Notes under the pieces: generated by a model
Seen by the model: the letters and a program-made list of their open reading frames with translations, nothing else
The model's database searches: none
Told to the model about the DNA's origin: nothing
Shown: piece by piece, positions 1-7,435 of the stretch
How positions within the stretch are numbered: position 1 is the first letter of the stretch
Layout: each line of letters starts with the position of its first letter
NCBI RefSeq assembly: GCF_004359575.1
Contig: NZ_SCWF01000001.1
Location: 62,001 to 126,000, forward strand
Direction of reading: 5' to 3'
From: Macrococcus bovicus
GTDB taxonomy: Bacteria > Bacillota > Bacilli > Staphylococcales > Staphylococcaceae
Length of the DNA: 64,000 nt
Made by a program: the position numbers and the translations under genes

Positions 1-1035
1 CGTCTTAAACTTATCAGCGATATCCGCGACACGTGTCTCTTCACTGAAGCCTTTATAATCCTGTGTATCCCCTTCGTTTGCTGTCAAGAGGTAGACATGG
101 CCTCTGTAGTTCAGATGGCTGATACCGTCCGGCTGATACATGCCGAATAACGGATAGTTCTTCATATTGATCTTGTCGTCTTTATCGGAGACATCGATTG
201 TGGTCTGATGATAGTCCTTGTAGCCGAGTCCTTTGACAGAGATGAACTTCTTCTTCTTGATATTGTAGGTCGCGACTGCGTTACGCTCCTGAATCGTGAT
301 GTAGGCAACGTTATTGTTGTTGTCAATCGTGATGTATTCCGGCTCAAGGTTACGGAAGCTTTCTTCTTGAGTGCGGCCTAAGTCACGGACGTCACTGCCG
401 ATCATCGACCGGTCAAAGTATGTCGTCGTCACATCAGACTGCTTAATGCGACCATTCGGTTTCGTCCGGATAACAGAGACAGACCCTTCCGGATTGACGG
501 TATAGTCGTCATTAGGCTCCCCTTCATTGGCAACCACGAGATGTCTGCCGTTGGGTGTAAAGGTCAGCATGTCTGGCAGTGCCCCTACTTCCACCTGGCC
601 CTTGAAGTGACCGTTCATGGACAGGAAGACCACATGGCCGTTATCGGTCTTATCCGCTGCCGGAACGCTGACTGCGATGTATTTGTGCTGCGGATGGACA
701 GCGACACTTGTGATATCCGAACCCTGTGCATTGAAGTCCTTCAGTGAGACGCGTTTGATCAGTGGAAGCTTACCTTTTGTCAGCTTGGCAGCATCCAGGA
801 TATCGAGTGCGTTCAGTGCGCCGTTGATGGAGTAAGCACGCTTGTATTTCTTGTCGTAGGCAACGATCTCAGTGCCGCTTTCGCCGAATGATGTCTGAGA
901 GTCATAACGTGCCAGCTGGTTTATTTTCAGTGTACTCTTCTCGCTGTAGCTAGACACAGAAGCGGCATCCGCATAAGGACTTAACATCAATGCTGCAAGT
1001 GTACCGGTGGAAAGAACTTTGAACAGTTCATTCAT
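1..1035 (-). CDS. Choice-of-anchor I domain secreted protein (3' end cut by window)
   Basis: The reading frame runs open from an ATG at 1035 to the window edge, so 345 codons are visible and the C-terminus is missing. The ATG follows a good ribosome binding site (GGAGGATG). The first ~25 residues look like a signal peptide: short N-region, hydrophobic Leu/Ala core and a possible cleavage site near SPYADA. The remainder has repeated beta-strand blades typical of a propeller. The phrases VANEGEPNDDY, LEPEYITID and TANEGDTQDY are hallmarks of the choice-of-anchor I family, which are exported or wall-associated proteins, often next to phosphatase/esterase modules. A catalytic role cannot be assigned from the visible part; a cell-surface anchor would lie outside the window. 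Confidence 0.75.
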   Translation of the reverse strand, partial: MNELFKVLSTGTLAALMLSPYADAASVSSYSEKSTLKINQLARYDSQTSFGESGTEIVAYDKKYKRAYSINGALNALDILDAAKLTKGKLPLIKRVSLKDFNAQGSDITSVAVHPQHKYIAVSVPAADKTDNGHVVFLSMNGHFKGQVEVGALPDMLTFTPNGRHLVVANEGEPNDDYTVNPEGSVSVIRTKPNGRIKQSDVTTTYFDRSMIGSDVRDLGRTQEESFRNLEPEYITIDNNNNVAYITIQERNAVATYNIKKKKFISVKGLGYKDYHQTTIDVSDKDDKINMKNYPLFGMYQPDGISHLNYRGHVYLLTANEGDTQDYKGFSEETRVADIADKFKT

Positions 1036-1114
1036 TTTTCATCCTCCAACTATATGTTTCCTCCAGTTTAGGGCAGTCATGTAAAGATTCCATGACTCAT
1101 ATGTAAATTCTCCA

Positions 1115-1140
1115 TTAAAAAAAGACATGCAAGCATGTCT
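1115..1140 (-). terminator. Rho-independent terminator of the small membrane protein gene
   Basis: An 8-bp stem (1123-1130 with 1133-1140) is followed on the minus strand by a run of seven T (1116-1122 read in reverse). It overlaps the stop codon of the gene starting at 1505 and separates it from the secreted protein gene. Confidence 0.75.
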
Positions 1141-1505
1141 TAAAGGCCGTTCTCTTTCTCACGACGATTGTATTTGTTCTCAAATTCCTCGCGTTCCTGG
1201 TCGCGCTCTCTTTTAAGCTTTCTCTGTCTGCGGCGGTCTCTGGTCAGATACCAGAAGAGCAGGCTCAGGAGAAGCGAGAGGACTGCCAGGAATGTGGCGT
1301 AGCCGAGCAGCGGCTGATACGTAATATCAAAGAAATTCGGCAGAATGAAAGCTGCGATGCCGAGCAGTACAAATGTCAGCACGGGCGCAAGAATAAAACG
1401 GTTCGTCAACAGGCCGAAGATCATGGAGAGTATCAGCATTCCGACTATTGAAATCAGAAGAAAATTCGGAATGGCTGTATAGCTGATGTCAGCAAGTGTA
1501 AGCAT
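1140..1505 (-). CDS. Small membrane protein of unknown function
   Basis: 121 residues. The start is supported by GGAGGTG six bases before the ATG. Three hydrophobic segments (about residues 13-34, 40-57 and 65-87) are followed by a highly charged tail rich in Arg, Lys and Glu (about 88-121) that probably forms a cytoplasmic helix or coiled coil. I do not recognise the family. It is divergent from pepF and stands alone between its own terminator and the divergent promoter region 1506-1605. Confidence 0.6.
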   Translation of the reverse strand: MLTLADISYTAIPNFLLISIVGMLILSMIFGLLTNRFILAPVLTFVLLGIAAFILPNFFDITYQPLLGYATFLAVLSLLLSLLFWYLTRDRRRQRKLKRERDQEREEFENKYNRREKENGL

Positions 1506-1622
1506 GTGAACACCTCCTTCTCAGGTTGATATCTATCTATACCCTTAATCCGCTGTCTAAACATTGTCGCCGGGTCGCTTGGAACGGTATAATGGGAATC
1601 AGACAGAGAGGAGATGGAAATA

Positions 1623-3422
1623 TTGACAACATTAAGAAGTGAAGTAAACATCGAAGAAACCTGGGACCTCAGTCCCCTGTTTGAGAATGACACTGCTTTC
1701 TACAGCTATCTGAAGGAAACAGTATCAAAGGTCCACGCATTCAGCGAGCAGTACAAAGAGACTCTGAATAACTCAGAGACTGTTGAAGCGATGCTGGACG
1801 ACTACGCAGCGATCACAGAGGCGATTGACCGCCTTGGAAATTACGCGAGTCTTAACTTGAGTGTCGACCAGACTGATGCAGAAGCACAGAAGCTGATCGG
1901 TCAGTTCGGCACAGCCTATGATGAGATGGCAAGTGCCCTGTCATTCATAGACTCAGAACTGCTTGCACTGGAAGCGGATCAACTCGAGGACATCAAGAAT
2001 CACTCACAGCACTACCAGCGCTATTTAGAGAAGCTTGTCAGAAGAAAGCCCCATCAGCTGCATCCGGAAGTAGAGAAAGCGCTGGCCGCCTTCTCATCAA
2101 CCTTCAGTGCCCCGTATGGCCTCTATGACACGACAAAGATGCTCGACATCGATTTCGGTACTTTTGAGGCACATGGCAAGGAGATTCCGATGAACTATGT
2201 GTCTTTTGAAGGCGAGCTGGAGGTGGACGGTGATACAGAGATCAGACGAAATGCTTTCCGCAAGTTCTCGGATACGCTGAAAAAATATGAAAATACCACT
2301 GCCAAGACTTATAATATGACGGTCCAGCAGGAAAAAACAGAATCAAGGCTTCGCGGCTATGACTCTGTCATTGATTTCCTGCTTGAGAGACAGGAAGTTT
2401 CACGTGAACTCTACAACCGTCAGATTGATCTGATCACGACTGAGCTGGCGCCGCATATGCGCCGTTATGCCAAGCTCCTGCAGAAGACGAATCATCTGGA
2501 TGACATGAAGTTCGAGGACCTGAAGATTTCACTTGATGAAACGTACGAGCCGGAAATCACTGTCGCAGAGTCACAGGACTATATCACTAAAGCCTTATCT
2601 ATTATGGGTGACGACTACATGCAGCTGGTTGATGATGCCTACAGCAAGCGTTACATCGACTTTGTGCAGAATAAAGGCAAATCAACTGGTGCCTTCTGCG
2701 CGAGCCCCTATTCAACGAATCCGTTCATCCTCATTTCATGGACGTCCAAGATGACAGAGGTCTTTGTTCTGGCTCATGAACTGGGACATGCAGGCCACTT
2801 CCATCTGGCGAACCACCATCAGAATATCTTTGATGCTGAAAGCTCGCTTTACTTCGTCGAGGCGCCGAGCACGATGAACGAGATGCTGATGGCGAACTAC
2901 CTGCTCAAAGAATCAGATGACCCAAAATTCAGACGCTGGGTCATCGCAACGATCATCTCGCGGACGTACTACCATAACTTTGTCACTCATCTGCTGGAAG
3001 CGGCCTATCAGCGCGAGGTCTACAATCAGGTCGATGCAGGCGAACAGCTCTCCGCTCCGCTTCTGAACCGCATCAAGAAACAGGTGATTTCAGACTTCTG
3101 GGGAGATGCTGTAGAGATCACGGAAGGTGCAGAACTGACCTGGATGCGTCAGCCTCACTACTACATGGGTCTCTATCCATACACCTACTCAGCCGGGCTG
3201 ACAATTGCTACTTTGATGGCTAAACGTATCAATGAAGAAGGTCAAAGTGCTGTCAATGACTGGATTGAAGTCTTGAAAGCGGGCGGTTCTAAGCCACCTG
3301 TTGAACTCGCAAAAATGGCTGGCATTGATCTGACGACTGATGCACCTTTGAAGGAGACCATCGCCTATATCGGTTCTCTGGTTGATGAACTTGAGAAGCT
3401 GACAGAAGAAATCGACGCATAA
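1623..3422 (+). CDS. pepF: Oligoendopeptidase F (M3 family zinc metallopeptidase)
   Basis: Cytosolic zinc peptidase that cleaves medium-sized peptides. The HELGH zinc-binding motif lies near residue 385 and a conserved downstream helix with ExxSTMNE supplies the third ligand region, as in family M3. Length (about 600) is normal. An ATG at 1614 is in frame, but the ribosome binding site AGGAG (1609-1613) abuts it; the in-frame TTG at 1623 sits nine bases after that site and gives a natural N-terminus (MTTLRSEVNIEETWDL), so TTG is preferred. Monocistronic, ending in a strong hairpin. Confidence 0.93.
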   Translation: MTTLRSEVNIEETWDLSPLFENDTAFYSYLKETVSKVHAFSEQYKETLNNSETVEAMLDDYAAITEAIDRLGNYASLNLSVDQTDAEAQKLIGQFGTAYDEMASALSFIDSELLALEADQLEDIKNHSQHYQRYLEKLVRRKPHQLHPEVEKALAAFSSTFSAPYGLYDTTKMLDIDFGTFEAHGKEIPMNYVSFEGELEVDGDTEIRRNAFRKFSDTLKKYENTTAKTYNMTVQQEKTESRLRGYDSVIDFLLERQEVSRELYNRQIDLITTELAPHMRRYAKLLQKTNHLDDMKFEDLKISLDETYEPEITVAESQDYITKALSIMGDDYMQLVDDAYSKRYIDFVQNKGKSTGAFCASPYSTNPFILISWTSKMTEVFVLAHELGHAGHFHLANHHQNIFDAESSLYFVEAPSTMNEMLMANYLLKESDDPKFRRWVIATIISRTYYHNFVTHLLEAAYQREVYNQVDAGEQLSAPLLNRIKKQVISDFWGDAVEITEGAELTWMRQPHYYMGLYPYTYSAGLTIATLMAKRINEEGQSAVNDWIEVLKAGGSKPPVELAKMAGIDLTTDAPLKETIAYIGSLVDELEKLTEEIDA

Positions 3423-3425
3423 TAT

Positions 3426-3456
3426 AAAAGGCTTACCCATAATGGGTAAGCCTTTT
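3426..3456 (+). terminator. Terminator after pepF
   Basis: A 14-bp perfect stem (3426-3439 with 3443-3456), three-base loop and T tract. A-tract and T-tract symmetry means it could act in both directions between the convergent pepF and cvfB genes. Confidence 0.85.
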
Positions 3457-3530
3457 AGTCGTCTTTTTATATAAATTTATATTATATAAGTACTTATAAA
3501 AACAGGATAATTATCAGAATACATAAGAAC

Positions 3531-3562
3531 TCCCTCGCTATCTGAATAGCGAGGGACTCTTT
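3531..3562. terminator. Second hairpin between pepF and cvfB
   Basis: A 10-bp perfect stem (3531-3540 with 3547-3556) with a six-base loop lies immediately beyond the cvfB stop. The T-rich side is on the plus strand, so it backs up the pepF terminator; on the minus strand the T run is weak. Probably the only hairpin available to end cvfB transcription. Confidence 0.6.
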
Positions 3563-4431
3563 TATATTTTCTTGATTTTGTCGGCTTCGATTGTAATTCT
3601 TTTCTCTTTATAAAGTTTGCCGATTGCACGTTTGAAGCTTCCTTTACTCATCTTGAAGACTTCCCGAATGGCTTCCGGATCAGATTTATCAGAGAACGGT
3701 AATTCGCCGTTATACTCCTCCAGCATCGACAGAATCATCTCACTGTCATCATCCATGCGCTCATGTGCCAGTGGCAGGAAGGAGCCGTTGAGTTCACCGT
3801 TTTCCTTGTGACCGATAATACGGACTTCTACCTTTTCTCCCAGTCTTGGCTCTGTGCGACGCTCACTTTCGTGCACAAAGATCTTATAGCCTTCTTTGGA
3901 CAGCAGGAACGTACCGACCTTCAGCAGCCGGTATGGATAAGCCTCTATGGTCGTGTGCAGTAATTCTTCCTTGGCTGGTGTATAGAGAGAGGTCACTGTC
4001 GTCTCAGAAGCGAGACGTGCATAGATCTGATCATTACGGTCGACCCGCAGCGTACAGAAGAGCTCATCGCCGTTCTCCGGCCATACTTCCTTCAGCTTAG
4101 GCAGATCTTCCCACGGGATGATGATTTCACGCGGCAGGCCGATGTCGACTGTCACACCGTCTCTGTCCTTTTTGATCACTTTCACCCAGTCATACTTGTT
4201 CGTCGTGATGACCGGCATGTTCTGTGTGGCAAATAAGTCGCCTGTACGGCCGGGGTAGACGAAAAAGCTGTAATCCTCACCTATCTCGAGTTCATCGCCC
4301 TCTTCTATCTCAGAGGCATTCAGTTTTACTTCTTCATTATTCGGTCCCAGTAATCGATAGGTCGATCCTTCCAGTCCCGCTACTTTCAGAAAGTCGATAC
4401 TTCCTGATAAACGCTGTTCATTGTTCTCCAT
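3562..4431 (-). CDS. cvfB: CvfB family S1-domain RNA-binding regulator
   Basis: 289 residues, the normal length for CvfB/YitL. The family has three S1-like beta-barrels followed by a C-terminal winged helix. Here a segment around residues 85-110 (IKKDRDGVTVDIGLP) matches the S1 core, and the last ~70 residues (EVFKMSKGSFKRAIGKLYK) match the winged helix. In S. aureus CvfB binds RNA and affects virulence and haemolysin expression; that role is known for the family and not shown here. Single gene divergent from the ABC-F gene. Confidence 0.9.
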   Translation of the reverse strand: MENNEQRLSGSIDFLKVAGLEGSTYRLLGPNNEEVKLNASEIEEGDELEIGEDYSFFVYPGRTGDLFATQNMPVITTNKYDWVKVIKKDRDGVTVDIGLPREIIIPWEDLPKLKEVWPENGDELFCTLRVDRNDQIYARLASETTVTSLYTPAKEELLHTTIEAYPYRLLKVGTFLLSKEGYKIFVHESERRTEPRLGEKVEVRIIGHKENGELNGSFLPLAHERMDDDSEMILSMLEEYNGELPFSDKSDPEAIREVFKMSKGSFKRAIGKLYKEKRITIEADKIKKI

Positions 4432-4544
4432 AAAAACTCCTTCAGTGCTTTTTGTTTATTATAACATCCAGATAGAATAAAGTATAAGAAGCGGGTGAAA
4501 ATATGTTATAATTTTGAACGGAAATAAATATGAAGGAGAATGTT

Positions 4545-6146
4545 ATGTTACAAGTATCTAATGTCAGTCTTCGTTTCGGTGACCGTAAATTATTTGAAGA
4601 CGTCAATATCAAGTTCACGCCGGGCAACTGCTACGGTCTTATCGGTGCGAATGGTGCCGGCAAATCGACTTTCCTGAAAATCTTATCAGGTGAACTCGAC
4701 TCTCAGACAGGAAATGTCTCTTTAGGTAAAGATGAACGTCTCTCAGTCTTAAAGCAGGATCACTTTGCGTACGAAAACGAGCGTGTACTTGACGTCGTTC
4801 TTCGCGGTAATGAGAAACTCTGGAATGTCATGACGGAGAAAAATGAAATCTACATGAAGCCTGACTTCAGCGATGAAGATGGTATGCGTGCGGCTGAACT
4901 TGAAGGTGAGTTCGGTGAGATGGGCGGCTGGACGGCTGAATCTGATGCACAGGTCCTCCTGTCAGGACTCGGCATCAAAGAAGAGTTCCATGACAAGCAG
5001 ATGTCTGAACTTGAGAACAACCAGAAGATCAAGGTGCTTCTCGCACAGGCGCTTTTCGGCGAACCGGATGTTCTCTTACTCGATGAGCCGACAAACGGAC
5101 TCGACATCCCTGCCATCAGCTGGTTAGAGGATTTCTTAATCAACTTTGAGAACACGGTCATTGTTGTCTCCCACGACCGTCACTTCCTGAACAACGTATG
5201 TACACATATCGCCGACCTGGACTACGGCAAGATCAAGATCTATGTCGGTAACTACGACTTCTGGTATCAGTCCAGTCAGCTTGCCCAGCAGATGCTGCAG
5301 GATTCAAACAAGAAGAAGGAAGAGAAGATCAAGGAGTTACAGGACTTCGTTGCGCGTTTCAGTGCCAATGCCTCTAAATCCAAGCAGGCCACCAGCCGTA
5401 AGAAAATGCTTGAGAAGATTGAGCTTGATGATATCCAGCCTTCTTCACGTAAATACCCGTTCGTCAACTTCAAGCCGGAACGTGAGATCGGCAACGACCT
5501 CCTCTCTGTACAAGGTCTGACTAAAACGATTGACGGTGTCAAAGTACTGGATAATGTGTCATTCACGATGAATCCGAATGATAAAGCGGTTTTAGTCGGT
5601 GATTCAGAGATTGCGAAGACTACTCTTCTGAAAATCCTTGCAGGTGAGCTGGAAGCGGATGAAGGTACTTACAAATGGGGAATCACAACCACTCAGAGCT
5701 ATCTGCCGAAAGACAACTCAGAGTTCTTTGAAGGAAAGAATATCGACCTTGTCGAATGGTTACGTCAGTATGCGCCACCTGAGGAGCAGACAGAGACATT
5801 CCTGCGTGGTTTCCTCGGCCGTATGCTCTTCTCAGGAGAAGAAGTGCGTAAGAAAGCCACTGTCCTCTCAGGGGGCGAAAAAGTACGCTGCATGCTCTCT
5901 AAGATGATGCTGTCATCAGCGAATGTTCTGTTACTTGACGAGCCGACTAACCACCTTGACTTGGAAAGTATCACAGCGGTCAATGATGGCTTAAAAGCCT
6001 TCAAAGGATCACTGATCTTTACTTCTTATGACTTTGAATTCATCAATACAATCGCTAACCGGGTCATCGATTTAAATGTCCCAGGTGCCCTCTCTAAAGA
6101 AATCACATATGAAGAATACCTGAAAGAACAAGGTGTTCTGAAATAA
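4545..6146 (+). CDS. ABC-F family ATP-binding protein (YkpA type)
   Basis: A cytosolic protein with two fused ATP-binding cassettes and no membrane domain, as in ribosome-associated ABC-F factors. AAGGAG at 4533-4538 favours the ATG at 4545 over the upstream in-frame ATG at 4530. NBD1 has Walker A GANGAGKS (about residues 34-41), Walker B LLLDEPTN and switch SHD. The P-site linker region (KKKEEKIKELQDFVARFSANASKSKQ in part) joins the halves. NBD2 has LSGGEK and DEPTNHLD. Oddities: the NBD1 signature is ENNQK instead of SGGEK, NBD2 Walker A reads GDSEIAKTT, and the NBD2 switch His is Tyr (TSYD). I recall the staphylococcal homologue sharing these changes. Related to B. subtilis YkpA; no resistance role is implied. 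Confidence 0.9.
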   Translation: MLQVSNVSLRFGDRKLFEDVNIKFTPGNCYGLIGANGAGKSTFLKILSGELDSQTGNVSLGKDERLSVLKQDHFAYENERVLDVVLRGNEKLWNVMTEKNEIYMKPDFSDEDGMRAAELEGEFGEMGGWTAESDAQVLLSGLGIKEEFHDKQMSELENNQKIKVLLAQALFGEPDVLLLDEPTNGLDIPAISWLEDFLINFENTVIVVSHDRHFLNNVCTHIADLDYGKIKIYVGNYDFWYQSSQLAQQMLQDSNKKKEEKIKELQDFVARFSANASKSKQATSRKKMLEKIELDDIQPSSRKYPFVNFKPEREIGNDLLSVQGLTKTIDGVKVLDNVSFTMNPNDKAVLVGDSEIAKTTLLKILAGELEADEGTYKWGITTTQSYLPKDNSEFFEGKNIDLVEWLRQYAPPEEQTETFLRGFLGRMLFSGEEVRKKATVLSGGEKVRCMLSKMMLSSANVLLLDEPTNHLDLESITAVNDGLKAFKGSLIFTSYDFEFINTIANRVIDLNVPGALSKEITYEEYLKEQGVLK

Positions 6147-6155
6147 TGACTGATC

Positions 6156-6182
6156 AACCCTGCATTTATGCAGGGTTTTATT
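6156..6182 (+). terminator. Terminator after the ABC-F gene
   Basis: 9-bp perfect stem (6156-6164 with 6169-6177), four-base loop and T-rich tail. Confidence 0.85.
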
Positions 6183-6328
6183 TTGCTGTAAATGACACTA
6201 TTCAACCACCTATCCTCCTACACTTCAGTTGATTATATTGAAAATCGCTTATTCAAGGATCAGTTCCCTTATAAAACCCTTTTTTGATCACATCTTATGT
6301 AAACTAAATATTAAAAAATTTTTTATGA
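6183..6328. other. AT-rich gap with no recognised gene
   Basis: Together with the flanking terminator and promoter this is about 250 bases without a gene. I see no open frame with a ribosome binding site. The only notable element is one copy of an 11-base motif (TTATGTAAACT, 6294-6304) that also occurs three times on the minus strand elsewhere in the window. Confidence 0.5.
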
Positions 6329-6362
6329 TATAATCTATGAGTCATCTACTTCCCGTTAGATG
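6329..6362 (+). promoter_or_regulatory. Promoter -10 and 5' leader stem of the type I toxin mRNA (RNA I)
   Basis: A perfect TATAAT lies at 6329-6334, putting transcription start near 6341. The first transcribed bases can fold into a stem (CATCTA 6343-6348 with TAGATG 6357-6362). Fst-type toxin mRNAs carry 5' structures that limit translation and stabilise the RNA, so this fits. The -35 element is not convincing. Start near 6341 and end at the 6511-6542 hairpin give an RNA of about 200 nucleotides. Confidence 0.65.
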
Positions 6363-6380
6363 CGATATTTAACGGAGAGA

Positions 6381-6408
6381 GGTGAATCTGATGCTCGAAA
6401 TCTTCGTT
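6381..6408. repeat. Direct repeat, toxin copy (RBS and start codons)
   Basis: This stretch, from GGTGAATCTG through CTTCGTT, covers the toxin ribosome binding site, start codon and first six codons. It recurs at 6544-6570 with one deletion and a few substitutions. Because the second copy is transcribed in the opposite direction from its own promoter, the RNA made there is antisense to this one, like DRa/DRb of the pAD1 par locus. Confidence 0.75.
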
Positions 6409-6492
6409 GGAACCATCTGTACAATTATCAGTAGTTGCACAGTTGCTTACTTTACTTACTGGCTAAATAGTAAGGATAAGCACAATAAGTAG
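6391..6492 (+). CDS. Type I toxin-antitoxin system Fst/PepA1-like peptide toxin
   Basis: A 33-residue peptide preceded by GGAGAGAGGTG. It opens MLEIFV, has one hydrophobic membrane-spanning segment (about residues 3-20), the aromatic block FTYWL, and a charged tail (NSKDKHNK). This is the layout of staphylococcal PepA1 (SprA1) toxins (MLIFV...FFSYWLS plus a basic tail) and of Fst from pAD1. Such peptides insert in the cell membrane and depolarise it when not silenced. The surrounding elements (leader stem, downstream hairpin, direct repeat, convergent promoter) match the par/Fst arrangement. Similarity is judged by eye; toxicity is inferred. Confidence 0.8.
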   Translation: MLEIFVGTICTIISSCTVAYFTYWLNSKDKHNK

Positions 6493-6510
6493 GTGACAAA
6501 GCCCACTAAA

Positions 6511-6542
6511 AAACCCATTTCTGTCCGACCAGAAATGGGTTT
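6511..6542. terminator. Shared bidirectional terminator of toxin mRNA and antitoxin RNA
   Basis: 12-bp perfect stem (6511-6522 with 6531-6542) and an eight-base loop. The minus strand continues into six T, the plus strand into four T. It sits between two convergent transcription units, as in Fst loci. Confidence 0.82.
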
Positions 6543-6543
6543 T

Positions 6544-6570
6544 GGTGAATCTATGCTTGAAACCTTCGTT
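6544..6570. repeat. Direct repeat, antitoxin copy
   Basis: Imperfect copy of 6381-6408, immediately downstream of the shared hairpin and directly in front of the RNA II promoter. It could code a short peptide from an ATG at 6553, but that frame closes after 19 codons without a charged tail and lacks its own promoter on the plus strand, so an RNA role is preferred. Confidence 0.7.
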
Positions 6571-6612
6571 AAAGGTATTCTAACATGTAAAATCATTATT
6601 ATCAACCTATGA

Positions 6613-6710
6613 ACTTGTAGATGGACAAACCAAAGTAGGTGAATGATTCGCAGAACAAGCACTTGGCTTAACTTACTTAAAAACCCATTTTCTGTCTTAC
6701 CAGAAAAGAA
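6613..6710 (+). pseudogene. Decayed 3' part of a second toxin module
   Basis: Short matches to the toxin 3' region appear in order: AAGTAGGTGA near 6634 (compare 6486) and AAAAACCCATTTTCTGTC near 6677 (compare the terminator left arm at 6508). The right arm of the hairpin has been lost. No intact frame remains. It may be a leftover of a tandem duplication of the locus. Confidence 0.4.
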
Positions 6711-7026
6711 GCTTGGTGTAACGATAGTTGGTGTCCTCGTTAATGAAACTTTGACATGCTCTATATAATTTTTCCTTCCTCTTTTTTAGCGCTTGCTCTT
6801 CAAACTTTCCGAATAAAATAAAGGCATCAAACAACATTACATCCTCATAAAGGTCGAGAAACTCTTTTCTTATATTAAGTTTTTTGATCTCTTCAAAAAT
6901 TCTTGGTTTTAACAGAAAATATTCGGCATCATCAAAAGTCATATCTCCATTTAAAATTTGACTCAAACATCCATTAATTTGTAACAACAGGAATTTCTCG
7001 TATTTGTTTATCTTTATGATACTCAC
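6697..7026 (-). CDS. Hypothetical protein, 109 aa
   Basis: Not recognised with confidence; the layout (hydrophobic opening, DDAEYFLLKP, then an acidic/hydrophobic helix LYEDVMLFDAFILFGKFEEQ) loosely resembles DUF3969 proteins of staphylococci. Mostly helical, no signal peptide or membrane segment. The only standard start is a GTG at 7026 lying inside the GGAGTGAG that would otherwise be the ribosome binding site, so the start is uncertain and the gene may be decaying. AT-rich like its neighbours. Confidence 0.5.
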   Translation of the reverse strand: MSIIKINKYEKFLLLQINGCLSQILNGDMTFDDAEYFLLKPRIFEEIKKLNIRKEFLDLYEDVMLFDAFILFGKFEEQALKKRKEKLYRACQSFINEDTNYRYTKLLFW

Positions 7027-7185
7027 TCCATTCTTAATTAACGCACCTATATTCCATTATAAACAGCTCTCTTTATCAAGCTAGGTAATCGCTTCTAACT
7101 GTAAGTTATTTACTCATATATCATTTAGTTTTATACTATTAATTGGAAATAAACACAAAATTACTTCGATAATTAAGGAGATATG

Positions 7186-7398
7186 ATGAGAAAAGTCCGA
7201 AATAATGAAAGAAATATGACCGGTGTTGTGTTAGCTATCATTTATTGTTTTATCAGTTTTTTTCTTATAACAAGAACTTCACCTGGCGAAGCGGTACATT
7301 TTGAACCAAGTTGGTTGCCAGCTATCATCCCCCTTGGTGCTTTCATAATAGTTCTTGTGTTTGATAGAATCATCCGATTTGATTTCTTTAAAAAATGA
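7186..7398 (+). CDS. Small membrane protein, unknown function
   Basis: 70 residues. TAAGGAG at 7174-7180 is best spaced for the second of two adjacent ATGs (7186 rather than 7183). Basic N-terminus (MRKVRNNERN), then two predicted membrane helices (about residues 12-30 and 43-61) joined by a loop, and a short basic end. Family not recognised. It stands alone between genes on the other strand. Confidence 0.55.
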   Translation: MRKVRNNERNMTGVVLAIIYCFISFFLITRTSPGEAVHFEPSWLPAIIPLGAFIIVLVFDRIIRFDFFKK

Positions 7399-7435
7399 TT
7401 TTTCCTGAAGATGTGATGGCCCCTTAAGATCCATA

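Larger units (their letters stand above)
6505..6570 (-). ncRNA. Antitoxin RNA (RNA II) of the Fst-type locus
   Basis: A near-consensus promoter on the minus strand (-35 TTGATA at 6605-6600, 17-bp spacer, -10 TAGAAT at 6582-6577) would start an RNA near 6570. It would copy the direct repeat at 6544-6570 as antisense to the toxin start region and end at the hairpin 6511-6542, where the minus strand has a six-T run. The predicted size of about 66 nucleotides matches pAD1 RNA II as I recall it. Base pairing could occur at the repeat and between the two complementary terminator loops. Promoter and repeat are seen directly; the function is inferred. Confidence 0.72.

Noticed and set aside
6553-6612. 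Second toxin peptide of 19 codons
   Set aside because: First read as a decayed toxin copy; the convergent promoter at its end and the length of the match make it the antisense repeat of the antitoxin RNA.
6456-6662. 68-codon minus-strand frame across the toxin-antitoxin locus
   Set aside because: No ribosome binding site; it covers the antitoxin RNA, shared hairpin and promoter, which explain the sequence better.
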